From Vibrio sp. UCD-FRSSP16_30 (GTDB lineage Bacteria > Pseudomonadota > Gammaproteobacteria > Enterobacterales > Vibrionaceae), in assembly GCF_001676025.1 (NCBI RefSeq), contig NZ_LZFW01000024.1, forward strand, positions 1-64,000: 64,000 nt of DNA. The letters are read 5' to 3'. The position numbers and the translations under genes were made by a program. The notes under the pieces were generated by a model that saw only the letters and a program-made list of their open reading frames with translations, ran no database searches and was not told the DNA's origin. Shown here one piece after another: positions 18,271-27,809 of the stretch (positions are counted from its first letter, which is position 1; each line of letters begins with the position of its first letter).

Positions 18271-21200
18271 GTGGATAATAAACGACGTAAGTTTTTGAAA
18301 TCTGGTATTGCGGTGGGAGGCATCGGTGCTTTTGCTGCAGGCTATACCGCCACAACCCAACATATGGCGAAAGGTATTGTCGATGGCACTTCCGGTGTTA
18401 AGACTCAAGATATTCATCATGGTAACTCTCTTGAACCTGAGTTCAAAGTGAAGGGAGAAGGCAAGTTAATTCCAAACCCGAATCAACGAGTTGCTCCTTC
18501 AATGTGTTTTGGTTGCTGGAGTTTGTGTGGATTGCGTGTGCGCATTGATAATCGTAATGATGAAATCTTACGAATTTCGGGCAATCCTTATCATCCGCTT
18601 TCTCATCAGCAACATATTCCATTTAATACCCCAGTCAAAGACGCTTTATTAGGCATGACAGGAGAGGCGGGTTTAGAGGGGCGCTCAACAGCCTGCGCCC
18701 GTGGTAATGGAATGTTAGAAATACGCAACAGCCCTTATCGAATTACCCAACCACTTAAGCGCATAGGCAAGCGCGGTGAAGGTAAATGGGTTCCTATCAG
18801 TTATGAGCAATTGATCGATGAGGTGGTCGAAGGTGGCGACTTATTTGGTGAGGGGCATGTCGATGGTCTGAAAGAGATTCGTGACATTAAATCTCCCGTT
18901 GATCCGCAAAATATCGAATATGGACCTAAAGCTAATCAGCTATTAATGACCAATGCGGGTAATGAAGGTCGTGACGATATCTTTAAGCGTTTTGCGTTTA
19001 ATAGCTTTGGCACTCGAAACTTTGGTCACCATGGTTCTTATTGTGGTTATTCATTCCGCGCGGGTAGTGGCGCATTTATGAATGACTTAGATAAATATGC
19101 TCACTTGAAACCTGATTTTGATAATGCTGAGTTCATCATCTTTATTGGTATGTCTCCGGCTCAAGCAGGTAACCCTTTTAAGCGTCAAGCTCGTCAACTA
19201 GCAAAAGCGCGCACCGAAGGTAATCTTGAATACACCCTTGTTACCCCAAGCTTACCGGCCGGATCTTCAAGCCTTGCCGCTGGGGATACTAACCGCTGGC
19301 TTCCCATTAAACCGGGGACCGATTCGGCGTTAGTCTTGGGTATGATTCAATGGATCATGGACAATAAACGATACAACAAAACCTTCTTAGCCCAGCCGGG
19401 CGTAAAAGCCATGCAAAAAGCGGGAACCGCGCACTGGTGTAATGCCACTCATCTGGTGATTAGTGATGAAAATCATAGCCGAAATGGTGGCTTCTTACGT
19501 GCTTCCGATATGGGCATGGCACATGAAGGTGAAGCATTATCTGAAAGCGATCCGTACGTTGTCGTCGATGCAGAAAGTGGTGAGTTCGGTATCCACACTC
19601 AAGCAGACGAAGCGCAGTTGTTTGTTGACCGTGAAGTGATGGTAGGTTCTGCCATTGTTCGCGTCAAATCATCGCTACAACGCTTAAAAGAAGAAGCCTT
19701 TAAGTATGACTTGGACTTCTATAGTGCGCAGTGTGATATTTCGGTAGACGACATTACCGCACTGGCAAAACGTTTTACCAGTTATGGCACTAAAGCGGTA
19801 GTGGATACTCATGGTGGCAATATGCACACCAATGGCTTTTATAATTCATTTACCATTATGATGCTGAATGCCTTAGTCGGTAACATCAATATGAAAGGTG
19901 GTGCGATGGCGAAGGCAGGCGGTTACCCAACATCGTCAAATGGCCCTCGCTACGATTTCACTAAATTTGATGGAAAAGTCGGTCCGAAAGGGGTGTTCCT
20001 ATCTCGCAGTAGGTTCCCTTATCAAAAAACCAGTGAATATAAACGTCGCGTCGAAGCCGGTGAGTCGCCATACCCAACTCGCGCGCCTTGGTATCCATTT
20101 GCCGCGCCGTTGCTTACTGAGCATTTATCGGCGGCCATTGATGGTTATCCATATCGCTTAAAAGCATGGATCAATCATATGGCAAACCCAATTTATGGGG
20201 TTCCGGGTTTGAAAGCGCTACTGGAAGACAAACTGAAAGATCCCGCGCAGTTAGGTCTTATTGTGTCAGTGGATGCCTTCATCAATGAAACAACTGCACT
20301 CTCTGATTATATTGTTCCAGATACGGTCACTTATGAAAGCTGGGGTATGGCTAACCCTTGGCACGATGTGCCGGTCAAAACGGTTACAGCACGTTGGCCT
20401 ATTGTGGAAGCGCGCACACAGAAAACCGCCGATGGTCGCAGTATTTGTTTGGAAAACTTCCTGATTGATGTGGCTAAAAAAATGCAATTAGGTGGCTTTG
20501 GCGACAAAGCAATTAAAGACGCCAATGGTCAATGGCATGGCCTGCATTGCGCGGAAGACTTTTACCTGCGCTCTGCGGCAAACTTAGCGTATGTCAAAGG
20601 TGGGGTGCCGGAAGTGACAGCCGAAGATATTGCTTGGTCTGGTCTAGAGCGTTTGTTGCCAAAAATGAAACAAACCTTAACCGCCGAAGAAATGAAGCGA
20701 GTGGCGTATATTTTTGCTCGTGGTGGACGCTTTGAAGATGCAACAGAGGCGTACAAAGGGGAGCAAATGAAACATAAATGGACACGCCCAGTTGCGATTT
20801 GGAATGAGCGTGTCGGCCAAGCTAGGAACACCATGAGCGGGGAGCTTTATAGTGGCTGTCCTACTTGGCATCCACAAAAGCTTGCCGATGGAACGCCTTT
20901 AGAGAGCGTTTATCCAAAAACTCAGTGGCCATTTAGTTTAACGAACTTTAAGTCCAATATTCATAGCGCAGTATCCAACTTGTCTCCGCGTTTGAATTCA
21001 ATTAAAGGGGTCAACCCAGTTTATATTCATCCAAATGATGCCGCGCAAGCGGGTATCGAAAATGGCGATGAGTTTGTGATAGAAACCCCGGGAGGGGCAA
21101 CGAAAGCCTACGCTATGGTTTTGTCTGGCATTAGTCAGGGCACGCTAGGGTTTGAACATGGGTTTGGGCATACAGAGCTGGGTCAGCGCGCTCATTGGAT

Positions 21201-21363
21201 AGGCGATAAGCAGCAACCGGTCAAAATGAAAGGTCATGATGGCGTCAATATCAATGATATTGGTTTGATTGATCCCACGCGAGAAGGTAAAGGCGTAATG
21301 CTAGATTGGGTAGTGGGCGCAGCTGCTAGGCAGTCACTTCCTGCGAAAATCCGCAAAGTATAA
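18271..21363 (+). CDS. ttrA: Tetrathionate reductase catalytic molybdopterin subunit
   Basis: This is a very large (1030-aa) member of the DMSO-reductase superfamily. The Tat signal is KRRKFLKSGIAVGG. The [4Fe-4S]-binding cysteines start at CFGCWSLCGLRV (about residue 79), and bis-MGD-binding regions follow, for example HHGSYCGYSFRAG, whose Cys is a plausible molybdenum ligand. It reduces tetrathionate to thiosulfate in the periplasm, allowing anaerobic respiration. GTG start with AGAGGATTTCACT upstream. The length fits TtrA rather than shorter thiosulfate or polysulfide reductases. Terminator at 21381-21417. Confidence 0.93.
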   Translation: MDNKRRKFLKSGIAVGGIGAFAAGYTATTQHMAKGIVDGTSGVKTQDIHHGNSLEPEFKVKGEGKLIPNPNQRVAPSMCFGCWSLCGLRVRIDNRNDEILRISGNPYHPLSHQQHIPFNTPVKDALLGMTGEAGLEGRSTACARGNGMLEIRNSPYRITQPLKRIGKRGEGKWVPISYEQLIDEVVEGGDLFGEGHVDGLKEIRDIKSPVDPQNIEYGPKANQLLMTNAGNEGRDDIFKRFAFNSFGTRNFGHHGSYCGYSFRAGSGAFMNDLDKYAHLKPDFDNAEFIIFIGMSPAQAGNPFKRQARQLAKARTEGNLEYTLVTPSLPAGSSSLAAGDTNRWLPIKPGTDSALVLGMIQWIMDNKRYNKTFLAQPGVKAMQKAGTAHWCNATHLVISDENHSRNGGFLRASDMGMAHEGEALSESDPYVVVDAESGEFGIHTQADEAQLFVDREVMVGSAIVRVKSSLQRLKEEAFKYDLDFYSAQCDISVDDITALAKRFTSYGTKAVVDTHGGNMHTNGFYNSFTIMMLNALVGNINMKGGAMAKAGGYPTSSNGPRYDFTKFDGKVGPKGVFLSRSRFPYQKTSEYKRRVEAGESPYPTRAPWYPFAAPLLTEHLSAAIDGYPYRLKAWINHMANPIYGVPGLKALLEDKLKDPAQLGLIVSVDAFINETTALSDYIVPDTVTYESWGMANPWHDVPVKTVTARWPIVEARTQKTADGRSICLENFLIDVAKKMQLGGFGDKAIKDANGQWHGLHCAEDFYLRSAANLAYVKGGVPEVTAEDIAWSGLERLLPKMKQTLTAEEMKRVAYIFARGGRFEDATEAYKGEQMKHKWTRPVAIWNERVGQARNTMSGELYSGCPTWHPQKLADGTPLESVYPKTQWPFSLTNFKSNIHSAVSNLSPRLNSIKGVNPVYIHPNDAAQAGIENGDEFVIETPGGATKAYAMVLSGISQGTLGFEHGFGHTELGQRAHWIGDKQQPVKMKGHDGVNINDIGLIDPTREGKGVMLDWVVGAAARQSLPAKIRKV

Positions 21364-21380
21364 ATTACAGCCTTACAATA

Positions 21381-21420
21381 AGGGATTGGGTTCTAGTGTT
21401 AGAACCTAATCCCTTTTCTG
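21381..21420. terminator. Terminator between ttrA and gltS
   Basis: A long hairpin (GGGATTGGGTTCTA / TAGAACCTAATCCC with one small mismatch) is followed by CTTTTCTG. It sits between the converging ttrA and gltS genes. Confidence 0.8.
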
Positions 21421-21423
21421 TGC

Positions 21424-22623
21424 CTATAAAGAGATAAAAAAGTTAATCGCGATAGCATTTAATATATCGACAAAGAATCCACATACCAGTGGTACGACAA
21501 TAAAGGCTTGGTGAGCGGCGCCGTGTTGTTTGGTGACTGCCGACATGTTGGCGATAGCGGTGGCGGTTGAACCTAGGGTGATGCCGCCAAAACCGGAACA
21601 AATGACCGCAGATTCATAGCCCTTACCCATTAGTCGATAGACAATGAAAGTGGCAAACAGCACCGATACGATGATTTGTAAGCCCATGACTACCGATAAA
21701 TAGCCCATCAAACCACTGAGTTCCCATACTTTAAGATCCATCAGTGCCATTACAATGAACATGCCAAGACAAATATCTGAAATGATGGATAGGCCGCGAT
21801 CACTGCCTTCCACACTTTGTTTAGGCAGTACTTTGTAAAATCGGTTGCCAAAAATAATACCAGCCATTAGACAGGAGACAAATAACGGAAGCTCAACTCC
21901 TAAACTCTCTAAGCCTAAGTCGATACCGTAACCTAGCATTAGCGCAAGGTTTAAGCGTAGCCATGCAAATAACAGGCTGTAGCTGTCGACCATTTCTGAT
22001 GGTTTTGAATAAGACTGACCGATATCTAACGACTCTTCAGTGTTACCTGATAAAGAGTGTTTTTTCATTAAATATTTGGCAATTGGGCCGCCAATAACAC
22101 AAGCAAATATGAGGCCTATCGTATTACTGGCAATGCCCAGTTCCATAGCATTGGTAATGCCTAGCTTTTCAACAAAAGTCGGTGCCCAAGCGAGCGTTGT
22201 GCCTACGCCACCAATCAAGGAAACAGAGCCAGACATTAATCCAGCTTTAGGATCCATGCCAAAGGCGCCAGCCACTGACATACCGATGCTGTTTTGCAAT
22301 ACGATATAGAAAGCCGCAAGTCCGACTAAGATCAGTAGAGGCTTTCCGCCATTCAGCAGTGATTTAATATCAGCGTTGAGTCCCATCGCAGCAAAGAAGT
22401 ACAGCAACAGGAGATCCCTTGCTTGCACATCAAATGTGACTTTAATACCAAACGCAAAATAGAGCGCCGCAACCGTGGCCGCGCACAGGAAGCCACCAAT
22501 GACCGGCTCTGGAATACTGTAATTTCTTAATACACTGACTCTGGCTAAAGCCCCTTTACCTGCAAAAAGAAGCAATATTGCTAAAGTAAAAGAGAAAAAG
22601 CCACCTGCTACGATGTCATTCAT
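21424..22623 (-). CDS. gltS: Sodium/glutamate symporter
   Basis: The 399-aa inner-membrane protein has about ten to twelve hydrophobic segments in two inverted halves. Signature stretches are PEPVIGGFLCA (about residues 38-48), SGSVSLIGGVGTTLAWAP (about 131-148) and CSGFGGITLGSTATAIANM (about 341-359), the pore loops of the ESS/GltS family. It imports glutamate with Na+. No operon partner is close: upstream is 223 bp to the cytochrome gene. Confidence 0.94.
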   Translation of the reverse strand: MNDIVAGGFFSFTLAILLLFAGKGALARVSVLRNYSIPEPVIGGFLCAATVAALYFAFGIKVTFDVQARDLLLLYFFAAMGLNADIKSLLNGGKPLLILVGLAAFYIVLQNSIGMSVAGAFGMDPKAGLMSGSVSLIGGVGTTLAWAPTFVEKLGITNAMELGIASNTIGLIFACVIGGPIAKYLMKKHSLSGNTEESLDIGQSYSKPSEMVDSYSLLFAWLRLNLALMLGYGIDLGLESLGVELPLFVSCLMAGIIFGNRFYKVLPKQSVEGSDRGLSIISDICLGMFIVMALMDLKVWELSGLMGYLSVVMGLQIIVSVLFATFIVYRLMGKGYESAVICSGFGGITLGSTATAIANMSAVTKQHGAAHQAFIVVPLVCGFFVDILNAIAINFFISL

Positions 22624-22784
22624 TATCCTAAGCCTATGATAAACAATTGTTAATATAGTTTTTATCTTATAAGCATTTTTTGTTAAACACCAAAAAGATG
22701 TGCAACAAATTCAATATAAAGTGACGTTATATTACAAGGGTAGGGGAAAACTAGAAAAAATAGGGACTTAGAGGCGATGTCAGT

Positions 22785-22812
22785 AAGTCGGCCTAATCAA
22801 TAAGGCCGACTT
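22785..22812. terminator. 10-bp hairpin downstream of cytochrome b561 gene
   Basis: The arms AAGTCGGCCT and AGGCCGACTT with an 8-nt loop lie 35 bp past the cytochrome gene's stop. There is no good T-run on the minus strand, so it may be a weak terminator or an mRNA-stabilising stem. Confidence 0.5.
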
Positions 22813-22846
22813 TGCTAATCATGAATATGAGTGAACCACTGGCATA

Positions 22847-23380
22847 TTATTTGCCTAACATACGCGTAATAGTGGCATCTTTGTCGATAAAGTGGTGTTT
22901 AACCGCGCCAATGATGTGCAATGCGAAGACCGCGATGATGATGTTGACTGCACTATGGTGGATTGTGCCACCCAATTGTTGTAGCCACTCAATTTTGTCG
23001 CCTTTCTCAATGATGACCCAGCCAAAGATATCGATAGCTCGACCGCCACCTGCGCTCATAGCGATCCCTGAGATAGGCATGGCAATGGTCGCCAGCATCA
23101 ATATGCCGTGCACGGCATGCGCCATTTTTTCCTGCCAAGGTAAGCTGGTGCCTAAGCTTGATAATTTGCCTTCTTTTAATCGCCAAACGATACGTAAAAG
23201 TGCAATCATAAGAATAATAGCGCCAATGGATTTGTGATAGCCCATCAGTTCAAACTTATCTGGGCCTCTTTCCATTTCAGCCATGATTAGGCCAACAATA
23301 AAGACGCCAATAAAAGACAGGCCGGTAAGCCAATGCATTACAATAGTAGTTCGTGTGAGTTTTTTTGAATTTTCAGACAT
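22847..23380 (-). CDS. Cytochrome b561 family protein
   Basis: The 177-aa protein has four hydrophobic helices and haem-ligand histidines in MHWLTG (about residue 16), GYHKSIGAII (about 48), HAVHGILM (about 88-91) and FALHIIGAVKHH (about 152). This is the prokaryotic dihaem cytochrome b561 pattern. It is thought to move electrons from quinol, in some members to superoxide. The particular partner is unknown. Confidence 0.9.
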   Translation of the reverse strand: MSENSKKLTRTTIVMHWLTGLSFIGVFIVGLIMAEMERGPDKFELMGYHKSIGAIILMIALLRIVWRLKEGKLSSLGTSLPWQEKMAHAVHGILMLATIAMPISGIAMSAGGGRAIDIFGWVIIEKGDKIEWLQQLGGTIHHSAVNIIIAVFALHIIGAVKHHFIDKDATITRMLGK

Positions 23381-23533
23381 AGGCTATCAATACCAAATAG
23401 AAGGATTTGAGGGAGTATTATGCCTATATTTGGGCAAACTGAAATGATATGACTTGTAAAGTAATGTAAATGCTTTAATCATCTTAACGCTTTGATATTC
23501 AAATATAAAAAACAGAAAACAAGGAAGAATAAA

Positions 23534-25306
23534 GTGGCAGAATCAACGCCTAAATATCCAAGAGCAAGCCTTAAAATTTTGCTTGAGATATTGCAGTTTG
23601 TAAGACCTTATCGAGCCAAAGTATTTGCCGCGTTATTTGCACTGTTGATCACATCAGGGTTAACACTATCGGTGGGTCAAGGTGTTCGGGTACTTATTGA
23701 TCAGGGATTTTCTCAGCGCTCTGTGAGCGATCTTACTCACGCGATACAATTTATTGTGGCGGTGACGGTGTGTATTTCTATTGGTACTTACTTTCGTTTC
23801 TATTTGGTGTCATCGGTAGGTGAAAGGGGCAGCGCTGATATTCGTTTGGCCGTTTTTAAACATGTGATTTCTCTGCACCCAAGTTACTTTGAGCATAAAG
23901 GCAGTGGCGACATAATGGCGCGTATCACCACCGATACCACCTTGCTACAAAGTATTATTGGTTCGTCATTTTCTATGGCGATGCGCAGTGCTTTGATGTG
24001 CATCGGCGCAATCGTGATGTTGTTTGCCACCAATGTGAAGCTGACTTTGATTGTTTTAATTTCAGTACCATTTATCTTGGTGCCTATTCTTGTTTATGGA
24101 CGTCGAGTACGCGCGCTTTCAAGGCAAAGCCAGGATTCAATGGCGGATGTGGGCAGTTATGCAGGTGAAGCAATTGAACATATTAAAACCGTACAAAGCT
24201 ATGGTCGAGAGAAGCAAGAATATGCGTCATTTTCTACAGAGGTAGAGAGGGCTTATGACATTGGCAGACAAAGGGTAAAGCAGCGCGCCATATTAATTTC
24301 TGGGGTCATTGTTATTGTATTTGGCGCAATTGCTGGCATGCTTTGGGTTGGTGGGCGCGATGTGATTCATGGGGATATGTCTGCGGGCGATCTGGGTGCA
24401 TTTGTGTTTTATGCCATTATGGTGGCATCTTCTACCGCGACCATTTCTGAAGTGTTTGGCGAATTGCAACGCGCTGCTGGGGCAACCGAGCGCCTACTTG
24501 AAATTTTAAATGTGAAAAGCGAAATACTCGCGCCAAAAAATACCGTGCACACGACGCAGGCATTATGTGCAGAAATTAGCTTTGATCAAGTGTCTTTCTA
24601 TTATCCTTCTCGCCATGATATTCCTGCCATTGAAAACTTAACCCTGACGGCTAAAGAAGGCAAAGTGCTGGCTCTAGTGGGGCCATCTGGGGCAGGCAAG
24701 ACCACCTTATTTGAGTTGCTATTGCGTTTTTACGATCCTAAACAGGGTAAGCTCTGTTTGGCCGGAGTGGATATTCGTGATGTAGATCCGAGTGAACTTC
24801 GAGACAAGATGGCGCTAGTGCCACAACAACCGGCTTTATTTAGCCAAGATGTATTTCATAACATCCGTTACGGCAAACCAGAAGCGACAGATGATGAGGT
24901 CATCACCGCCGCAAAAAAAGCCCATGCTCATGATTTTATTATGCAGTTACCGCAGGGTTATCACAGTCACTTAGGCGACAAAGGCGTTCGTTTATCGGGT
25001 GGACAGCGTCAAAGGATTGCCATTGCCCGTGCCATTTTAAAAGATCCGATGATATTACTGCTTGATGAAGCCACGAGTGCACTCGATAGTGAAAGCGAAC
25101 ATCATGTACAGCAAGCCCTTGAAGCATTAATGAAAAACCGCACCACCATCATTATCGCTCACCGATTATCAACCATTCAACATGCCGACCAAATTGCCGT
25201 GTTAGATCACGGGCACCTGGTGGATATCGGTAATCATCATCAGCTATTACGCAGCTGCGATCTTTATCAACGCTTAGTCGAGCTGCAATTTAAGCAAAGG
25301 GATTGA
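23534..25306 (+). CDS. ABC transporter, fused permease-ATPase (MsbA/ABCB type)
   Basis: A half-transporter fuses an N-terminal six-helix permease (about residues 20-310) to an ATPase domain (about 340-590). Walker A GPSGAGKTT, signature LSGGQRQRIAIARA, Walker B MILLLDEATSALD and the His-loop IIAHRLST are all complete. I choose the GTG at 23534 because AAGGA lies 7 bases upstream, giving 590 aa. A TTG 42 bases further up lacks such a site. This class exports lipids, peptides or drugs. The substrate cannot be told here. It stands alone. Confidence 0.9.
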   Translation: MAESTPKYPRASLKILLEILQFVRPYRAKVFAALFALLITSGLTLSVGQGVRVLIDQGFSQRSVSDLTHAIQFIVAVTVCISIGTYFRFYLVSSVGERGSADIRLAVFKHVISLHPSYFEHKGSGDIMARITTDTTLLQSIIGSSFSMAMRSALMCIGAIVMLFATNVKLTLIVLISVPFILVPILVYGRRVRALSRQSQDSMADVGSYAGEAIEHIKTVQSYGREKQEYASFSTEVERAYDIGRQRVKQRAILISGVIVIVFGAIAGMLWVGGRDVIHGDMSAGDLGAFVFYAIMVASSTATISEVFGELQRAAGATERLLEILNVKSEILAPKNTVHTTQALCAEISFDQVSFYYPSRHDIPAIENLTLTAKEGKVLALVGPSGAGKTTLFELLLRFYDPKQGKLCLAGVDIRDVDPSELRDKMALVPQQPALFSQDVFHNIRYGKPEATDDEVITAAKKAHAHDFIMQLPQGYHSHLGDKGVRLSGGQRQRIAIARAILKDPMILLLDEATSALDSESEHHVQQALEALMKNRTTIIIAHRLSTIQHADQIAVLDHGHLVDIGNHHQLLRSCDLYQRLVELQFKQRD

Positions 25307-25471
25307 GTGAATTTGATTAGCGTATTAGTAGCATTAACGTACTAAAAATATAAACGCCCATAAGAAAATGGAGATTTGTGCAAAAGATAACCTTTCATCA
25401 ATCGCTATTGCACATGTTGAGTGACTAGGTGAATATTTGAGTACAAGATTGAATGAACAGGGATAGATTAA

Positions 25472-26635
25472 ATGACACGATCGGCTAAACAAAATCTAGC
25501 GGTTTTAATGTATGTATTAATTGCATTAGGCGGCATCGTTGTTGATATCATTGTTCCTTCGCTCCCCTCTATTCAAGCTGCATTCTCAACCAATCAATCA
25601 TTAACCCAATGGGCTTTTACTGCGGCGATATTAGGCTTTGGCTTAGGGCAGATTGTTGCCGGTTTTGTGGTTGATGCAATGGGACGAAAAGCGCCGATGT
25701 TGATGGGGTGTGCAGTACTTATTATTGCATTATTTGCCTCTGCGGTTGCGCCTTCTATTGAAAGTTTAGTTGCTTTAAGACTGGTGCAAGGTTTAGCGGT
25801 ATCCTTTGTTGCGGTTGGCGGCCGAGCTGCAATTAAAGATATGTTTCATGGACAAGAATACTTACGTGCGGTTAATTGGATTACGATTTCCTTCGCGCTA
25901 GGTTTAACGCTTTCCCCATTTGTTGGCAGTTATCTTGAGTCTCATTTCGGTTGGAGCATGGTGTTTTATGCTTTGCTTGGTTGGGTGACGATAGGGGCTA
26001 TATTATTGCTGATTTTCTTTACCGATAATCATCAAAAAACCGAAATTAGTGCGCGCTTTATTACCGGTAGTTTATTGGAGATTTTAGGTAATCAGTCCTT
26101 TAGAAAAATCGCCATTATTTGCGGGATTCTTTACAGCATCTTACCTGCTTTTAATACTGTGGCCCCGTTTTTAGTGCAAACAACCTTGGGGCATACTTTT
26201 ATCTTTTATGGGCGCATTGCGTTATTGCTTGGGGCATGTTGGCTGGTGGGTAATTTAGCTAATCGGTTGTTCTTTTCAGTTTCAGCAAACCTAAAGATTA
26301 ACGTTTCTATGACGTTATCATTGGCAGCGGTGATCATAGGGGCAGGCTACCAATGGTATTTTGGGCTTAACTTAGTGGCGTTTGTGGTACCGGTCGCCGT
26401 TGTTGTGACAGCGCTGGGGGTCTTGTTTCCATTGTTTCTAGGTCAGGCTCTTGTTCCTTTTTCCCATTTAGCGGGAATAGCCAATGCGTTGGTATTTTCG
26501 GTTTGTTGGTTATGCACTGCATTCATTTCATTTATCGCGTCTGGTTTATCAAGTGTCAGTGCACAGCCCTTGCTGTTAATGTATGCGGTATTATTGAGCG
26601 TGGCGGTTGTCATTCATAAATTAAAAGAAAAATAG
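25472..26635 (+). CDS. MFS transporter, Bcr/CflA type
   Basis: The 387-aa protein has about twelve hydrophobic helices. MFS motif A is visible between helices 2 and 3 (GFVVDAMGRKAPML, about residues 62-75), and the start ...VDIIVPSLPSIQAAF with a drug:H+ antiporter-like motif fits the Bcr/CflA family. It likely exports drugs or metabolites, but the substrate is unknown. AGGGATAGATTAA precedes the ATG. It is convergent with the next gene, with a weak stem at 26633-26662 (AGCCCTAAA / TTTAAGGCT). Confidence 0.85.
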   Translation: MTRSAKQNLAVLMYVLIALGGIVVDIIVPSLPSIQAAFSTNQSLTQWAFTAAILGFGLGQIVAGFVVDAMGRKAPMLMGCAVLIIALFASAVAPSIESLVALRLVQGLAVSFVAVGGRAAIKDMFHGQEYLRAVNWITISFALGLTLSPFVGSYLESHFGWSMVFYALLGWVTIGAILLLIFFTDNHQKTEISARFITGSLLEILGNQSFRKIAIICGILYSILPAFNTVAPFLVQTTLGHTFIFYGRIALLLGACWLVGNLANRLFFSVSANLKINVSMTLSLAAVIIGAGYQWYFGLNLVAFVVPVAVVVTALGVLFPLFLGQALVPFSHLAGIANALVFSVCWLCTAFISFIASGLSSVSAQPLLLMYAVLLSVAVVIHKLKEK

Positions 26636-26710
26636 CCCTAAAACTGATTGTGTTTAAGGCTATCTACTTACTGTTATTGGTATTCGATTTTAAGTTTGGA
26701 AGCGGGCGAT

Positions 26711-27505
26711 CTAATTGGATGAGAACGTATGGCTGTAAGACAAAATGATTTTTTTATCTGAGCCATAGTCGTTATCTGTTACTAACGTCAGTAAGCTAAG
26801 GCTATCTTTTTGGGTCATGTTAAAACCTGCGCCAGCGCCAATCCAATAGCCAAAGTAATCATCAGATCCCACCGATGCTCCGGCAAATGAAATTACGGTA
26901 AACTGATCATTAATCGGTTTTAAGGTGAAGAATCCTGCGTAACCGCCAGTGCTGCTAGTCGGATGTAATACAATAGGGTTATCTTGTTTTAAAAAATGGT
27001 TTGTTTCATTTAATGGTCTTTCACCATCGGTGTAGTTAAAACCGAGCATGGGGAAGATTTGCCATCCAGCCGGTTCAATACCAAAAACCGACAAGGGTAC
27101 AAAGGTACCAACGCTGTAATTATTAAAATTAGAACCGTCTTCATACTCACTTCGCCCGAAGTTAAAGTTCACAATGCCGACATCAAACAGCCACGATCCG
27201 CCTAAGCTCCATTCTTGGGTGTCGGGATGATATCGAGCGTTGATCTTTTGTGCTTCACTCAACCCTATCGAGCCTGAGATAGAATAACCTGCTTTTTCCG
27301 ACTCAAAGTTATAATCCCCAGCGATACCAATCTTGGTGACAATTCGAGTTGGGTCGTCTGCGTTTTTGTTTTCATTATCGTAAATATCACGCTTTTTTTC
27401 GGATGTGATTGACTCTTTATCTGAGCTTACAACATCATCTGAGAGCACAAAAGAAGGGTATAAACTTATACAAAGCAAGGAAATAGAGAAAAGGTGTTTT
27501 TGCAT
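26711..27505 (-). CDS. Predicted outer-membrane beta-barrel protein of unknown function
   Basis: I do not recognise the family. From the ATG at 27505 (GGAG about 12 bases upstream) the product is 264 aa with a clear signal peptide (KHLFSISLLCISLYPSFVLS). A charged linker (SDKESITSEKKRDIYDNENK) follows, then a region of alternating polar/hydrophobic residues rich in Gly, Tyr, Phe and Asn. It ends in ...ILSYSHTFSSN, which fits a barrel only loosely because the last residue is Asn, not Phe. The frame continues 18 codons upstream but without a better start. It is monocistronic. The upstream 250 bp are AT-rich. Confidence 0.7.
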   Translation of the reverse strand: MQKHLFSISLLCISLYPSFVLSDDVVSSDKESITSEKKRDIYDNENKNADDPTRIVTKIGIAGDYNFESEKAGYSISGSIGLSEAQKINARYHPDTQEWSLGGSWLFDVGIVNFNFGRSEYEDGSNFNNYSVGTFVPLSVFGIEPAGWQIFPMLGFNYTDGERPLNETNHFLKQDNPIVLHPTSSTGGYAGFFTLKPINDQFTVISFAGASVGSDDYFGYWIGAGAGFNMTQKDSLSLLTLVTDNDYGSDKKIILSYSHTFSSN

Positions 27506-27745
27506 TAAAATGTCAGCTCCAAAAGGTGTGTAGATACACATCAAAGATGAAAATAACACAGAATATGAAACTGGTGTAGCATGATGATATTAGGTTGGCA
27601 TAAAGTGGTAAGATTTAAGGTGATCTAACAGTATTTGATAAGGCGCTGATAGGAGATTTAATATAAAGGAAATTGAGTAAGGTGTTGCTTTAACAGTACT
27701 TTTAATTCAATAGGGTAAGGGTGCTTACTATGATTGGTATAATAG

Positions 27746-27803
27746 TAAGCCTTGTTACAAAGAGTTAATTCTAGGCTCTTAATTTCAGTTGTAACAAGGC
27801 TTA
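27746..27803. repeat. Long perfect inverted repeat (15-bp arms)
   Basis: The arms TAAGCCTTGTTACAA (27746-27760) and TTGTAACAAGGCTTA (27789-27803) are perfect and enclose 28 bases with a further AGAG...CTCT pairing. It ends 7 bp before the stop of the acid phosphatase gene, so it could end that transcript. However, neither strand has a T-run beside the arms, so it is not a standard terminator. Confidence 0.6.
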
Positions 27804-27809
27804 TGAAGG

